In this document: piece after piece, positions 6,078-13,170 of the stretch
Layout: each line of letters opens with the position of its first letter
Numbering within the stretch: the stretch's first letter is position 1
DNA from: CBDUSL01 sp965370265
Lineage (GTDB): Bacteria > Patescibacteriota > Patescibacteriia > JAXHNJ01
DNA length: 15,030 bases
Assembly: GCA_965370265.1 (NCBI GenBank)
Contig: CBDUSL010000015.1
Coordinates: forward strand, 1-15,030
Direction: 5' to 3'
Notes under the pieces: model-generated
Database searches by the model: none
The model's input: the letters and a program-made list of their open reading frames with translations, nothing else
What the model was told of the DNA's origin: nothing
Made by a program: the position numbers and the translations under genes

Positions 6078-6168
6078 TGTCATTGCGAGAACACTGAATC
6101 GCACCGAAGTGGACGAAGCAATCCCAACGGGATCGCCACGTCTCCCTATGGGGAGACTCGCGATGACA
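6078..6168. repeat. 91-bp palindromic repeat element in the tig leader
   Basis: The ends are a 12-bp inverted repeat with one mismatch, TGTCATTGCGAG (6078-6089) and CTCGCGATGACA (6157-6168). Inside are two perfect hairpins: ATCCC-AAC-GGGAT (6121-6133) and GTCTCCC-TATG-GGGAGAC (6140-6157). The TGTCATTGCGAG...GAAGCAATCCC style is a familiar type of dispersed non-coding repeat in many bacterial genomes. There is no open frame. It lies between the tig promoter and the tig start codon, so it is transcribed as a structured leader. Confidence 0.8.
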
Positions 6169-6190
6169 AGAGAATTAATAAGGTTTACTT

Positions 6191-6219
6191 ATTTTAGCGT
6201 AATATCTCTTATTTGGCAA
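6191..6219 (-). promoter_or_regulatory. Candidate tig promoter
   Basis: On the minus strand TTGCCA (6219-6214) and TAAAAT (6196-6191) are separated by 17 nt, a good sigma-70-type match. Transcription would begin near 6184 and cross the 91-bp repeat before reaching tig, giving a leader of about 120 nt. Confidence 0.6.
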
Positions 6220-6257
6220 GAGTATTGATACCTTGACTTCATTTTATTATTCAATAT

Positions 6258-6286
6258 AAAGGGGGCGCTAAGCACCCCCTTTTTTT
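6258..6286 (-). terminator. Second hairpin terminator between the ligase gene and tig
   Basis: AAAGGGGG pairs with CCCCCTTT around a loop that contains a further short GC stem. On the minus strand the hairpin is followed by TTTATATTG. It is the second of two hairpins in tandem after the ligase gene. On the plus strand it is followed by seven Ts, so it would also stop any transcript arriving from the other side. Confidence 0.65.
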
Positions 6287-6296
6287 ATTAAACGAA

Positions 6297-6320
6297 AGAG
6301 CGGATCAGGAGATCCGCTCT
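6297..6320 (-). terminator. Terminator of the ligase operon
   Basis: A perfect 10-bp stem, AGAGCGGATC-loop-GATCCGCTCT, has a 4-nt loop and lies 22 nt past the ligase stop. On the minus strand TTTCGTTT follows. Together with the adjacent hairpin at 6258-6286 it insulates tig from the acyltransferase/ligase operon. Confidence 0.8.
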
Positions 6321-6342
6321 TCTCGGTATTTCTCGTTTTAAT

Positions 6343-7806
6343 TTAATCCTTTGGTCGGATGTCGACAATTCTTTTTTCTTTAAGCTCAGATTCCATACCA
6401 GTACGTTCAAGAAGTTTGGACATAGTTTCTTCCACAATAATTGGTGAGACGCCAACTTCATACCTGAATTTTTCTATTAGTTCTTTTTCAAATCTAGCTT
6501 TATCCACTTCCTTTTTTAAGGCGACATAAAGAACCATTTGATCCACTTCAAACGGGTCGTTATCTTTTTTTCTAATTTCCACCTGCCATTCTTCAACTTC
6601 TTTATAATCAGAAAGCAGGGGATAAATATTGTTAAGGTTAACTAACTCCCCTTTTACTTTGGTCAAGCGGAATTCTTTTATCTGGCTGGAACGCTGAATA
6701 TCAGGAAAAATTTGAGGAACAGTCAAACCGCATTGAGGGCATGGATCATAGCTAATGCCTTTGATCATATCGCCGGTTCGATAGCGGCAGACAATTGAAC
6801 CTCTCCAACCAAGAAGGGTGATAACCAATTCGCCTGGCTCACCTTCCTTTACCCTATTGCCGTCTTTATCAATAACTTCAAAAAATTCCAAGTCAGGGTA
6901 AGTATGATAACCGGTCTTTTCAGCGCATTGGACCCAGGCTGTCTTGCCTTCAGTCATGGCATAAGTGGCATAAATTTGGGGGTCTTTTGCGCCCATTTGC
7001 TCGAGAAGCTCTCTAGTTTTGTTTCTTAACCCCTGGCCGATTCTCTCTCCGCCGGTAATTATATATTTAACATGAGAAAAATCCTTTTTCTGTTTGGCGG
7101 CCTCCCGAAGCATATGATAGCCATAGCCTGGAATAAAAATAACAAATGATGCTTTCATTTTTTCAATCGCATCAATTATTTTTTGAGTGCCCATAATTTT
7201 ACCGCCTCCGGTTTGCAGGGAAGTCATCCCTATTTTTACCAGAGCGTAATGAGCGAACCAAAAAGCAAGATGGGGTGAATAAGGAAAGGCATTTATAGCG
7301 ACTTGCTCACGCGGAATCTTAACCACATTAAGCATTCTTTCGCCTGATTCTTTCATAACTTCAAGGTCTCTGGCCGTATAGCCAAAAGCAGTGGGCAAGG
7401 CCGAGCGTCCGGTTGTAAAATGGAGATGGATAGGTTTGTAATGCCATTCAAGCTCTCTTTTTACATCCTGTCCTTTTATTTTTTTAATCAGCATTTTTAT
7501 TAATTCACTTTTAGGAGCGTATTCTTTAATAAGTTTTTCATCAGGCTGCAGCATGAATTTCTTGGGCCGGCCGCCGTCTTCCGCAGTGGGGGCAAGATCT
7601 TCTTTGGTCGAAAAGGGGATTTTTTGCAGATCGTCGGTATTTTTAATATCAGAAAATTTCAGGTTATTCTTTTCAAAAAGCTCCCGGTAATACGGTGAAT
7701 ATGGAAGCTGATGCTGGGCAAAGTGCGCCACTTTTTTGTCTTGTAGCTTTTTTATTTCCTCCTTGGGCATGTGGGAAAGTTTTTCCCAGTTTTCATAAAG
7801 TTTCAT
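6343..7806 (-). CDS. PaaK-like AMP-forming ligase (adenylate-forming)
   Basis: This 487-residue protein has adenylate-forming enzyme motifs in order: FTTGRSALPT (130-139, phosphate loop), YAMTEG (282-287), GELVIT and YRTGD (342-346), then CPQCG (356-360) and VKGELVNLNNIYP, as in phenylacetate-CoA ligase and CapK-like proteins. It activates a carboxylic acid as acyl-AMP and usually passes it to CoA. The acid is unknown. The lysine near the C-terminus that should help the adenylation step cannot be assigned with certainty; the end reads LKEKRIVDIRP. It follows two PlsC-type acyltransferases with a 22-nt gap, which suggests that it activates fatty acids for lipid acylation (inference). Confidence 0.82.
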   Translation of the reverse strand: MKLYENWEKLSHMPKEEIKKLQDKKVAHFAQHQLPYSPYYRELFEKNNLKFSDIKNTDDLQKIPFSTKEDLAPTAEDGGRPKKFMLQPDEKLIKEYAPKSELIKMLIKKIKGQDVKRELEWHYKPIHLHFTTGRSALPTAFGYTARDLEVMKESGERMLNVVKIPREQVAINAFPYSPHLAFWFAHYALVKIGMTSLQTGGGKIMGTQKIIDAIEKMKASFVIFIPGYGYHMLREAAKQKKDFSHVKYIITGGERIGQGLRNKTRELLEQMGAKDPQIYATYAMTEGKTAWVQCAEKTGYHTYPDLEFFEVIDKDGNRVKEGEPGELVITLLGWRGSIVCRYRTGDMIKGISYDPCPQCGLTVPQIFPDIQRSSQIKEFRLTKVKGELVNLNNIYPLLSDYKEVEEWQVEIRKKDNDPFEVDQMVLYVALKKEVDKARFEKELIEKFRYEVGVSPIIVEETMSKLLERTGMESELKEKRIVDIRPKD

Positions 7807-7828
7807 AATTTTATATCTTAATAACTAT

Positions 7829-8440
7829 TTAAAAAGAATAAGCTTTTCCGCAGAGAGGGGCTAATTGCCCCATAATTTCATGAGTTAGTTTTTCCAAAAG
7901 ATCTTTTGTTATCTCCTGATTGTAGTATTGTTCAAAAGTGATTGGTTCGCCAATATTGATTATAACATGATTATTACTGGTTAGCATTTTTTTTATCGAA
8001 CGTCCAAATTTCTTTTCCTGCTGACCAATAATTCCCAAAGGGACGACAGGAACTTGAGCCATTAAAGCCATCCTGGCGCTGCCGGTTTTTCCCCGAGGAA
8101 GATGTTTATCTGTATTGCGGTACCCTTCAATAAAACTGCATATTATTTTGCCTTCGCCTAAATATCTAACCGCGTCTTTAATGCTTTGTGATTTATTTTT
8201 TGGGTCAACCGGTAAAGTGGCTTGGGCCCACCAGTAATTTTTGGTCTTAGCAAGAAAGTAAACAATGTGTTTCTTGGTCATATCCAGGGCGGCGGTGACG
8301 CAAAAACCGTCCAGAAAATCAACGTGATTGGCGGCAATGATATAAGGGCCTTTTTCCGGCAAGTTTTCCACTCCGTTAATAGAGTGAAATTTCGGCTTGA
8401 AAAGCGGTTTAAGTATTTTTCTAATTATAGCGTAAATCAT
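7829..8440 (-). CDS. PlsC-type 1-acylglycerol-3-phosphate acyltransferase-like protein (second copy)
   Basis: This 203-residue protein has the acyltransferase block I as NHVDFLD (38-44, catalytic H39 and D44) and block III as FIEGYRN (103-109). That differs from the usual FPEGTR by Ile for Pro and Tyr for Thr. Block IV is VPVVPLGIIG. There is no strong transmembrane segment; the basic, hydrophobic N-terminus may bind the membrane. It probably acylates lysophosphatidic acid or a related acceptor. It starts 3 nt after the upstream paralogue ends and ends 22 nt before the ligase gene. The similar ends (GKAYSF, GKKYPY) and layout mark the pair as a tandem duplication that has since diverged. Confidence 0.87.
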   Translation of the reverse strand: MIYAIIRKILKPLFKPKFHSINGVENLPEKGPYIIAANHVDFLDGFCVTAALDMTKKHIVYFLAKTKNYWWAQATLPVDPKNKSQSIKDAVRYLGEGKIICSFIEGYRNTDKHLPRGKTGSARMALMAQVPVVPLGIIGQQEKKFGRSIKKMLTSNNHVIINIGEPITFEQYYNQEITKDLLEKLTHEIMGQLAPLCGKAYSF

Positions 8441-8443
8441 GGA

Positions 8444-9085
8444 TTAATAAGGATATTTTTTCCCGCAGAGACGGCCGATAGAAATCATTATCTCTTTTGT
8501 TATATCATACAGCATTTCTTTTGTCATTTCCTGGTCATAGTATTTTTCGAAGGTAAGAGGCTTGCCTATATATATTTCAGCCTTGTTTTTGGCAAATAAA
8601 AAATTTACTATAGATTCTAAAACACCTTTCCCTTTAGGTGATATTAAACCTACCGGTATAACCGGCACTTTAGCCCAAAGAGAGAGTCTAGCCGCTCCGG
8701 TCTTGCCTTTAAGGAGATTTTCTTTATCATAGTTCCTTCCCCCTTCAGGGAAGACAACTAAAATATGACCCCCTTTTAGATAATCAAGAGAAGTATTAAT
8801 CACTTTTTTCTTATCACTGGTGTCAATATAAATCATGCCCAGATATTTACGGCCAAAATCCCCATAAGTTTTTTTTAAACCTTCCTTGCTAATAGAATAA
8901 ATATATCTTTTGAGATAAGTAATAATGGCAGAATGCATAAAGACAGCGTCCAAAAAACTCTGGTGGTTGGCGCTAATAATAAAGGCTCCTTCTTTTGGCA
9001 AGTTTTCTAATCCTTCAATTTTTTTTATTTTTCCTCTAAATATACGGACTATAGCTTTGACAAACCAGGGAAATTTTTCTGACAT
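8444..9085 (-). CDS. PlsC-type acyltransferase (first copy)
   Basis: This 213-residue protein has the catalytic NHQSFLD (40-46, H41 and D46), the substrate-binding FPEGGRN (112-118) and the proline block VPVIPVGLI. These blocks are canonical for 1-acylglycerol-3-phosphate acyltransferases. GKTGAARLSLWAKVP closely parallels GKTGSARMALMAQVP in the downstream paralogue. It is the first gene of the acyltransferase/acyltransferase/ligase cassette. No Shine-Dalgarno is visible before the ATG, only an A-rich stretch. A strong hairpin separates it from hppA. Confidence 0.88.
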   Translation of the reverse strand: MSEKFPWFVKAIVRIFRGKIKKIEGLENLPKEGAFIISANHQSFLDAVFMHSAIITYLKRYIYSISKEGLKKTYGDFGRKYLGMIYIDTSDKKKVINTSLDYLKGGHILVVFPEGGRNYDKENLLKGKTGAARLSLWAKVPVIPVGLISPKGKGVLESIVNFLFAKNKAEIYIGKPLTFEKYYDQEMTKEMLYDITKEIMISIGRLCGKKYPY

Positions 9086-9098
9086 ATTTTTTTTCTTA

Positions 9099-9124
9099 AA
9101 GACCAGAACAAAAGTTCTGGTCTT
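9099..9124 (-). terminator. Hairpin between hppA and the acyltransferase genes
   Basis: AAGACCAGAAC and GTTCTGGTCTT form a perfect 11-bp stem with a 4-nt loop, 34 nt past the hppA stop. On the minus strand the T-run after the stem is short (TTT then AAG), so termination may be partial. The base of the hairpin is 13 nt before the acyltransferase start codon, so it could also affect that gene's translation. Confidence 0.6.
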
Positions 9125-9158
9125 ATATTGATTTAAGTTGTTATTTTCACTTTCATTT

Positions 9159-11132
9159 TTACATGAATAACGGAGCTAGGACAAGGGAAACAATAGCCAT
9201 TAGCTTGATTAAAATATTCATGGAAGGACCGGAAGTATCTTTAAAAGGGTCGCCGACCGTATCACCAACCACCGCTGCTTTATGAGCATCAGAACCTTTA
9301 CCGCCGAGATTACCTTCCTCAATATATTTTTTAGCATTATCCCAGGCACCGCCGCCATTTGACATCATCAAGGCCAAGAAAACGCCGACCAAAGTTGAAC
9401 CGGCCAACAGTCCGCCCAAAGCTTCTTTGCCCAAAAGCAGGCCTACTATTATAGGGGTGCATACGGCGATTAAACCGGGTAAAATCATCTCTCTAATAGA
9501 ACCTTTTACCGCAATAGCCACACATCTGTCTGAATCTGGTTTGGCTTTTCCTTCCATTAAGCCGACAATTTCTTTAAACTGCCTTCTTACCTCTTTTACC
9601 ATTTTAAAAGCGGTTTTCCCGACGGCTGTCATAGTTAATGAAGCAATAAGGAAAGGTAAAATGCCGCCGATAAAAAGACCGGTTACCACTTCCGCCTTAG
9701 TTAAATCAATAACATCCAGTTTAACGGCGGTAGTGTAGGCGGAAAAAAGAGCCAGAGCGGTGAGAGCGGCTGAACCGATCGCAAACCCCTTGCCCATAGC
9801 GGCTGTAGTATTGCCGAGTGAATCAAGACGATCCGTAATTTTCCGGGTATCTTCTCCGAGGCCGGCCATTTCTGAAATACCGCCGGCGTTATCCGCAATT
9901 GGTCCGTAAGCGTCAACCGACATAGTAACGCCAATTGTGGCCAACATACTCACAGCTGACATAGCAATGCCATAAAGGCCGGATAATTTAAAAGCGGCGA
10001 AAATTGCAATCGCAATAATCAAAACCGGTAAAGCAGTACTTTCCATCCCAACGGCAAGGCCAGTAATAATATTAGTGGCGGCCCCTGTCTCAGAAGCCTT
10101 GGCGATTTTTTTGACTGGCTTTGAAGAAGTGTAATACTCGGTTATTAAACCGATAAGTATGCCAACTCCAGTCCCCAGAACCACCGTCCAAAAGACACCC
10201 ATTGGCAGATCAAGTTTTTGGACTATAAAATAAGTCGCTCCTAAAAGTAGTACGGCTGCCACGTATGTAACATAACGCAAAACAGCCTGGGGATTCATTT
10301 TAGAAAATAGACGGACAGAGAATACTCCTAAAATAGAAGCAATTAAACCGGCAAAAATTATCCAAAGCGGCAGACTCATATAAGCCCCTCGGCTGGCCGC
10401 ATAAGCGGCACCGGTGGCCGCAATAGCGATGGCGGCAATAACAGAGCCGACGTATGATTCGAAAAGATCAGCTCCCATACCAGCTACATCACCAACATTG
10501 TCACCGACGTTATCAGCAATAACCGCTGGATTTCTGGGATCATCTTCTGGGATACCTGCTTCAATTTTGCCAACCAAGTCAGCGCCTACATCGGCTGATT
10601 TTGTAAAAATACCGCCGCCAACACGGGCAAAAAAAGCGATTGAAGAAGCACCCATGGCGAAACCAGCCAAAACAGTATGATCAACTTCATGAAAGAAATA
10701 GTAAAAAATTCCAAGACCAATTAAACCTAAAGAAGCAATAGAAAGGCCCATCACTGAACCGCCAAGAAAAGATATATTAAGAGCTTTAGACGAATTACCT
10801 TTGTTGGCCGCTTCTGCCGTTCTAACATTAGCATGGGTAGCAGCTGACATGCCGAAAAATCCGGCCAGCATAGAACAAACCCCACCGGATAAATAAGCCA
10901 GAGCGCTGTTCATATTAATTTTCCAGGCCAGGAGGATAAAAACTGCCACAATAAAAATAACAATAATTCGGTATTCTTTTTTGAGAAATACCATTGCTCC
11001 CCGGCGGATTCTTTCTGCGATTTCTTGCATCAGGTCATTACCGGAAGGATTTTTTTTAATGTTGAAATAAAGAATGATGGCAATAACAAACCCCACCAAT
11101 CCTAACCCTAATGAATAAATGCCTACGTTCAT
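9159..11132 (-). CDS. hppA: Membrane-bound ion-pumping pyrophosphatase, K+-dependent type
   Basis: This 657-residue, roughly 16-helix protein is full length for the family. It hydrolyses PPi and pumps H+ or Na+ across the cytoplasmic membrane. The active-site stretches are all present: DVGADLVGK (181-189), DNVGDNVGD (207-215), DAYGPIADNAGG (408-418) and DTVGDPFKDTSGPSMN near the C-terminus. At the K+ determinant the sequence is GNTTAAMGKG (440-449). Alanine at 444 with glycine at 447 is the K+-dependent signature; K+-independent enzymes carry Lys and Thr there. H+ versus Na+ specificity is not decided. AGAGGG lies about 8 nt before the ATG. It follows nusA after 48 nt, probably in the same transcript. 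In a fermenting cell it would recover energy from PPi. Confidence 0.97.
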   Translation of the reverse strand: MNVGIYSLGLGLVGFVIAIILYFNIKKNPSGNDLMQEIAERIRRGAMVFLKKEYRIIVIFIVAVFILLAWKINMNSALAYLSGGVCSMLAGFFGMSAATHANVRTAEAANKGNSSKALNISFLGGSVMGLSIASLGLIGLGIFYYFFHEVDHTVLAGFAMGASSIAFFARVGGGIFTKSADVGADLVGKIEAGIPEDDPRNPAVIADNVGDNVGDVAGMGADLFESYVGSVIAAIAIAATGAAYAASRGAYMSLPLWIIFAGLIASILGVFSVRLFSKMNPQAVLRYVTYVAAVLLLGATYFIVQKLDLPMGVFWTVVLGTGVGILIGLITEYYTSSKPVKKIAKASETGAATNIITGLAVGMESTALPVLIIAIAIFAAFKLSGLYGIAMSAVSMLATIGVTMSVDAYGPIADNAGGISEMAGLGEDTRKITDRLDSLGNTTAAMGKGFAIGSAALTALALFSAYTTAVKLDVIDLTKAEVVTGLFIGGILPFLIASLTMTAVGKTAFKMVKEVRRQFKEIVGLMEGKAKPDSDRCVAIAVKGSIREMILPGLIAVCTPIIVGLLLGKEALGGLLAGSTLVGVFLALMMSNGGGAWDNAKKYIEEGNLGGKGSDAHKAAVVGDTVGDPFKDTSGPSMNILIKLMAIVSLVLAPLFM

Positions 11133-11180
11133 AATTTTTTCCCTCTTCCAAAAAAGATTTTCTTGGGATTATATTTATAA

Positions 11181-12668
11181 TTATTTATCTTCTTTTTTAT
11201 CTTTTTTCACCGAAGCCTTCTTATCAGATGTGGCTTCCTTGCTAGATGTATCTTCTTCAACGGCCGTAACTTCCTCGTCCGCAGTGGATTTATCGGAAAC
11301 AGAGGTAGATTCTTTGGTTTCTGTTTCTTTTATTTCCTCTTTCTTCTCTTTTTTTGAATTAGACTCTTCTTTCTCTTCTTCCTTTTTATCTTCTTCTTTC
11401 TCTTTTTTTTCTTTTTCGTCTTTTTCTTCTTTACTGCTTTCTCCGGTTATTTTTTTATCTTCAGAAACTATGTCAATTTTCCAACCTGTCAATTTGGCGG
11501 CTAGTCTTACATTCTGGCCGGCTTTGCCAATAGCCAAAGAAAGTTGATCTTCTCTTACTTCAGCCGAAGCGGTTCTTTCTTTTTCATTCAAAGTAATATT
11601 AATTATTTTGGCTGGAGATAAGGCGTTAGTGATAAACTCAACAGGATCATCAGAAAATTCAACTATATCGATTTTTTCGCCGCCTAATTCAGAAATAATA
11701 GTCTGAACTCTAGAACCTCTTTGGCCAACACAGGAACCGACCGGATCAATATTACTTTGATTTGACTGAACTGCGATTTTTGTTCTGGAACCTGCTTCGC
11801 GACTAACTGATTTTATCTCAACAGTACCCGCACTTATTTCAGGAACTTCCAGAGTAAAAAGACGTTTAACCATATTAGGGTGAGCGCGGGAAACGATTAT
11901 CTCCGGACCCTTGGTGGTTTGGGTAACAGAAACTACAAATATTTTTATTCTCATTCCTGGCCGGTATTCTTCTTCGTGTATTTGCTCAGAGGGGAGTATA
12001 ATGCCGGTTGTTTGCCCAAGGTCGATCAGAACTACTCTTCTCTCTTGCCTTTGCACAATACCACTGATAATTTCTCCTTCTTTGCCTTTGAATTCTTTAT
12101 AGAGCATTTCTCTTTCCGCTTCACGTAATCGTTGAATAATAACCTGTTTAGCGGTTTGGGCGGCCATTCGACCGTAAGCGGCTGGCGGGAAGAGTTCAGT
12201 TCTTATTTCCTCGCCTATCTTTGCCTCTTTTTTTATCTTTTTCGCTTCAGTAAGAGTAATATGTTTCTTGGGGTCAAATTTTTCAAAGTCTTCCTCTTCT
12301 TCTTTATTCCCCTCTTTCTTTTCATCTTTTGAAGATTCTTTTTTATCCTTTTTTTTATTTACCTTTTTCTTCTTATCCGCCGAAGCTTCTGCGAAGGCGG
12401 ATTCTTCAGCTGCTTCTTTTTCTTTCTCTTCTTTCCACTTCAGAGTTTTTTCGTACATTTCATCGTCAACCACTTCTTTTACATCAAAAACCCGGGCCGC
12501 AGTTTTTTCCGGATCAAATTTAGCTTGAATATTTTCGTTTTTATCGCCAAAATCCTTACGGTAAGCCACCGCCAAAGCCGCTTCGATGGTATCAATTACT
12601 GATTCAAAAGATATGTTTTTTTCCTCGCAGATTTGTTTTATTGCTTGATTTATCGCATTTTCTGCCAT
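11181..12668 (-). CDS. nusA: Transcription termination/antitermination factor NusA with charged insertion and tail
   Basis: This 495-residue protein has the NusA order. The RNA-polymerase-binding N domain includes PPAAYGRMAAQTAKQVI at 161-177. An S1 domain follows at about 196-262, KH1 has the loop VGQRGSR (314-320), and KH2 has IGKAGQN (380-386). Two features are odd. Residues about 76-130 are a Lys/Glu-rich insertion in the N domain, containing nine residues (90-98, SAFAEASAD) encoded by a palindrome. Residues about 403-495 are an almost unbroken K/E/S/T tail. The start has a good Shine-Dalgarno (AAAGGAA, 7 nt spacing). A promoter and an intrinsic terminator lie in the leader, which suggests attenuation by NusA itself. 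Confidence 0.96.
   Translation of the reverse strand: MAENAINQAIKQICEEKNISFESVIDTIEAALAVAYRKDFGDKNENIQAKFDPEKTAARVFDVKEVVDDEMYEKTLKWKEEKEKEAAEESAFAEASADKKKKVNKKKDKKESSKDEKKEGNKEEEEDFEKFDPKKHITLTEAKKIKKEAKIGEEIRTELFPPAAYGRMAAQTAKQVIIQRLREAEREMLYKEFKGKEGEIISGIVQRQERRVVLIDLGQTTGIILPSEQIHEEEYRPGMRIKIFVVSVTQTTKGPEIIVSRAHPNMVKRLFTLEVPEISAGTVEIKSVSREAGSRTKIAVQSNQSNIDPVGSCVGQRGSRVQTIISELGGEKIDIVEFSDDPVEFITNALSPAKIINITLNEKERTASAEVREDQLSLAIGKAGQNVRLAAKLTGWKIDIVSEDKKITGESSKEEKDEKEKKEKEEDKKEEEKEESNSKKEKKEEIKETETKESTSVSDKSTADEEVTAVEEDTSSKEATSDKKASVKKDKKEDK
12375..12402. repeat. Palindrome within nusA coding nine residues
   Basis: ATCCGCC (12375-12381) and GGCGGAT (12396-12402) form a perfect 7-bp stem, and the inner GAAGCTTC is itself palindromic. 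Read on the minus strand from 12401 to 12375 it is exactly nine codons, SAFAEASAD, set into the Lys/Glu-rich insertion of NusA. Its GC-rich composition and Ala/Phe coding do not match the flanking K/E-rich sequence, so it looks like an inserted element. Confidence 0.7.
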
Positions 12669-12689
12669 TTTTTTGTTCCTTTGCTGGTT

Positions 12690-12719
12690 AAAAAAATTGA
12701 CTAGTTTAAGTACTAGTCA
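12690..12719 (-). terminator. Intrinsic terminator in the nusA leader (candidate attenuator)
   Basis: On the minus strand TGACTAGT-loop-ACTAGTCA is a perfect 8-bp stem with a 6-nt loop, followed by A and seven Ts. Only 21 nt separate the T-run from the nusA start codon, leaving no room for another promoter. All nusA transcription must therefore pass this terminator. It lies 38 nt past the yraN stop, so it could also end the upstream operon. Confidence 0.8.
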
Positions 12720-12728
12720 TATACCGAT

Positions 12729-12756
12729 AGTATAACATATCTAAAAAAATAGGCAA
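12729..12756 (-). promoter_or_regulatory. Candidate nusA promoter
   Basis: On the minus strand TTGCCT (12756-12751) and TATACT (12734-12729) are 16 nt apart, and TG before TATACT makes an extended -10. Initiation is expected near 12722, only a few bases before the terminator hairpin at 12719. Confidence 0.65.
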
Positions 12757-12757
12757 A

Positions 12758-13120
12758 TTAAAAATACTTTATTTCCCTTATTTTGTATTTTTTATTTTTT
12801 TTATCAATTATTATAGAAATAATTAATAAATTCCATTTTGTATTATTAATCTTATTTTTTTCCAAGTAGTTGTAAATAGCAGAATGGATTTTATTGATTT
12901 TATTTTCCCCTACGCTTTCCTCACCAGGCCCATAGCTCAAAGACGTCCTGGTTTTTACCTCGACGAAAAATAAACTATCATTTTTTCGGCTAATGAGATC
13001 TATTTCTCCTTCCCGACAACGATAATTTTTACCGACGATTTTATATCCTTTTTGCTGTAAATATTTTTCGGCAATTTTTTCCCCTATATCACCGATTTTT
13101 TTCTGATAAGTTTTTTCCAT
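12758..13120 (-). CDS. YraN / UPF0102 family nuclease-fold protein
   Basis: This 120-residue protein matches the UPF0102 family, with a PD-(D/E)xK nuclease core: E14 in GDIGEKIAEKYL, then GEIDLI (38-43, D41) and FVEVKTR (52-58, E54 and K56). Its cellular role is not settled. The family is often found next to rnhB, as it is here with one methyltransferase gene between. The C-terminal half is Asn/Lys/Ile-rich and less conserved. No clear Shine-Dalgarno precedes the ATG; a short terminator-like hairpin does. Confidence 0.9.
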   Translation of the reverse strand: MEKTYQKKIGDIGEKIAEKYLQQKGYKIVGKNYRCREGEIDLISRKNDSLFFVEVKTRTSLSYGPGEESVGENKINKIHSAIYNYLEKNKINNTKWNLLIISIIIDKKNKKYKIREIKYF

Positions 13121-13126
13121 AATAAC

Positions 13127-13151
13127 AAAAAGCTTAAATTTTTTATTAAGC
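13127..13151 (-). terminator. Weak terminator between the methyltransferase gene and yraN
   Basis: On the minus strand GCTTAA-loop-TTAAGC is a 6-bp stem followed by TTTTTG. The stem is AT-rich and short, so termination would be partial. The T-run ends 6 nt before the yraN start codon. Confidence 0.45.
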
Positions 13152-13170
13152 CACCTTTGTATTTTTTATT

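Noticed and set aside
6233..6260. A strong plus-strand promoter-like pair, TTGACT-16-TATAAA
   Set aside because: No plus-strand gene follows; the predicted start falls inside the GGGGG/CCCCC terminator stem, so any RNA would be trivial. In AT-rich DNA such a match is expected by chance now and then.
10414..10680. Plus-strand open frame rich in Ala/Pro
   Set aside because: It is the antisense of the conserved hppA active-site region and has no features of a real protein.
11119..11547. Long Ser-rich open frame on the plus strand
   Set aside because: It is the antisense of the Lys/Glu-rich NusA tail; K/E codons read backwards give Ser/Phe/Leu frames. No start signal and no known domain.
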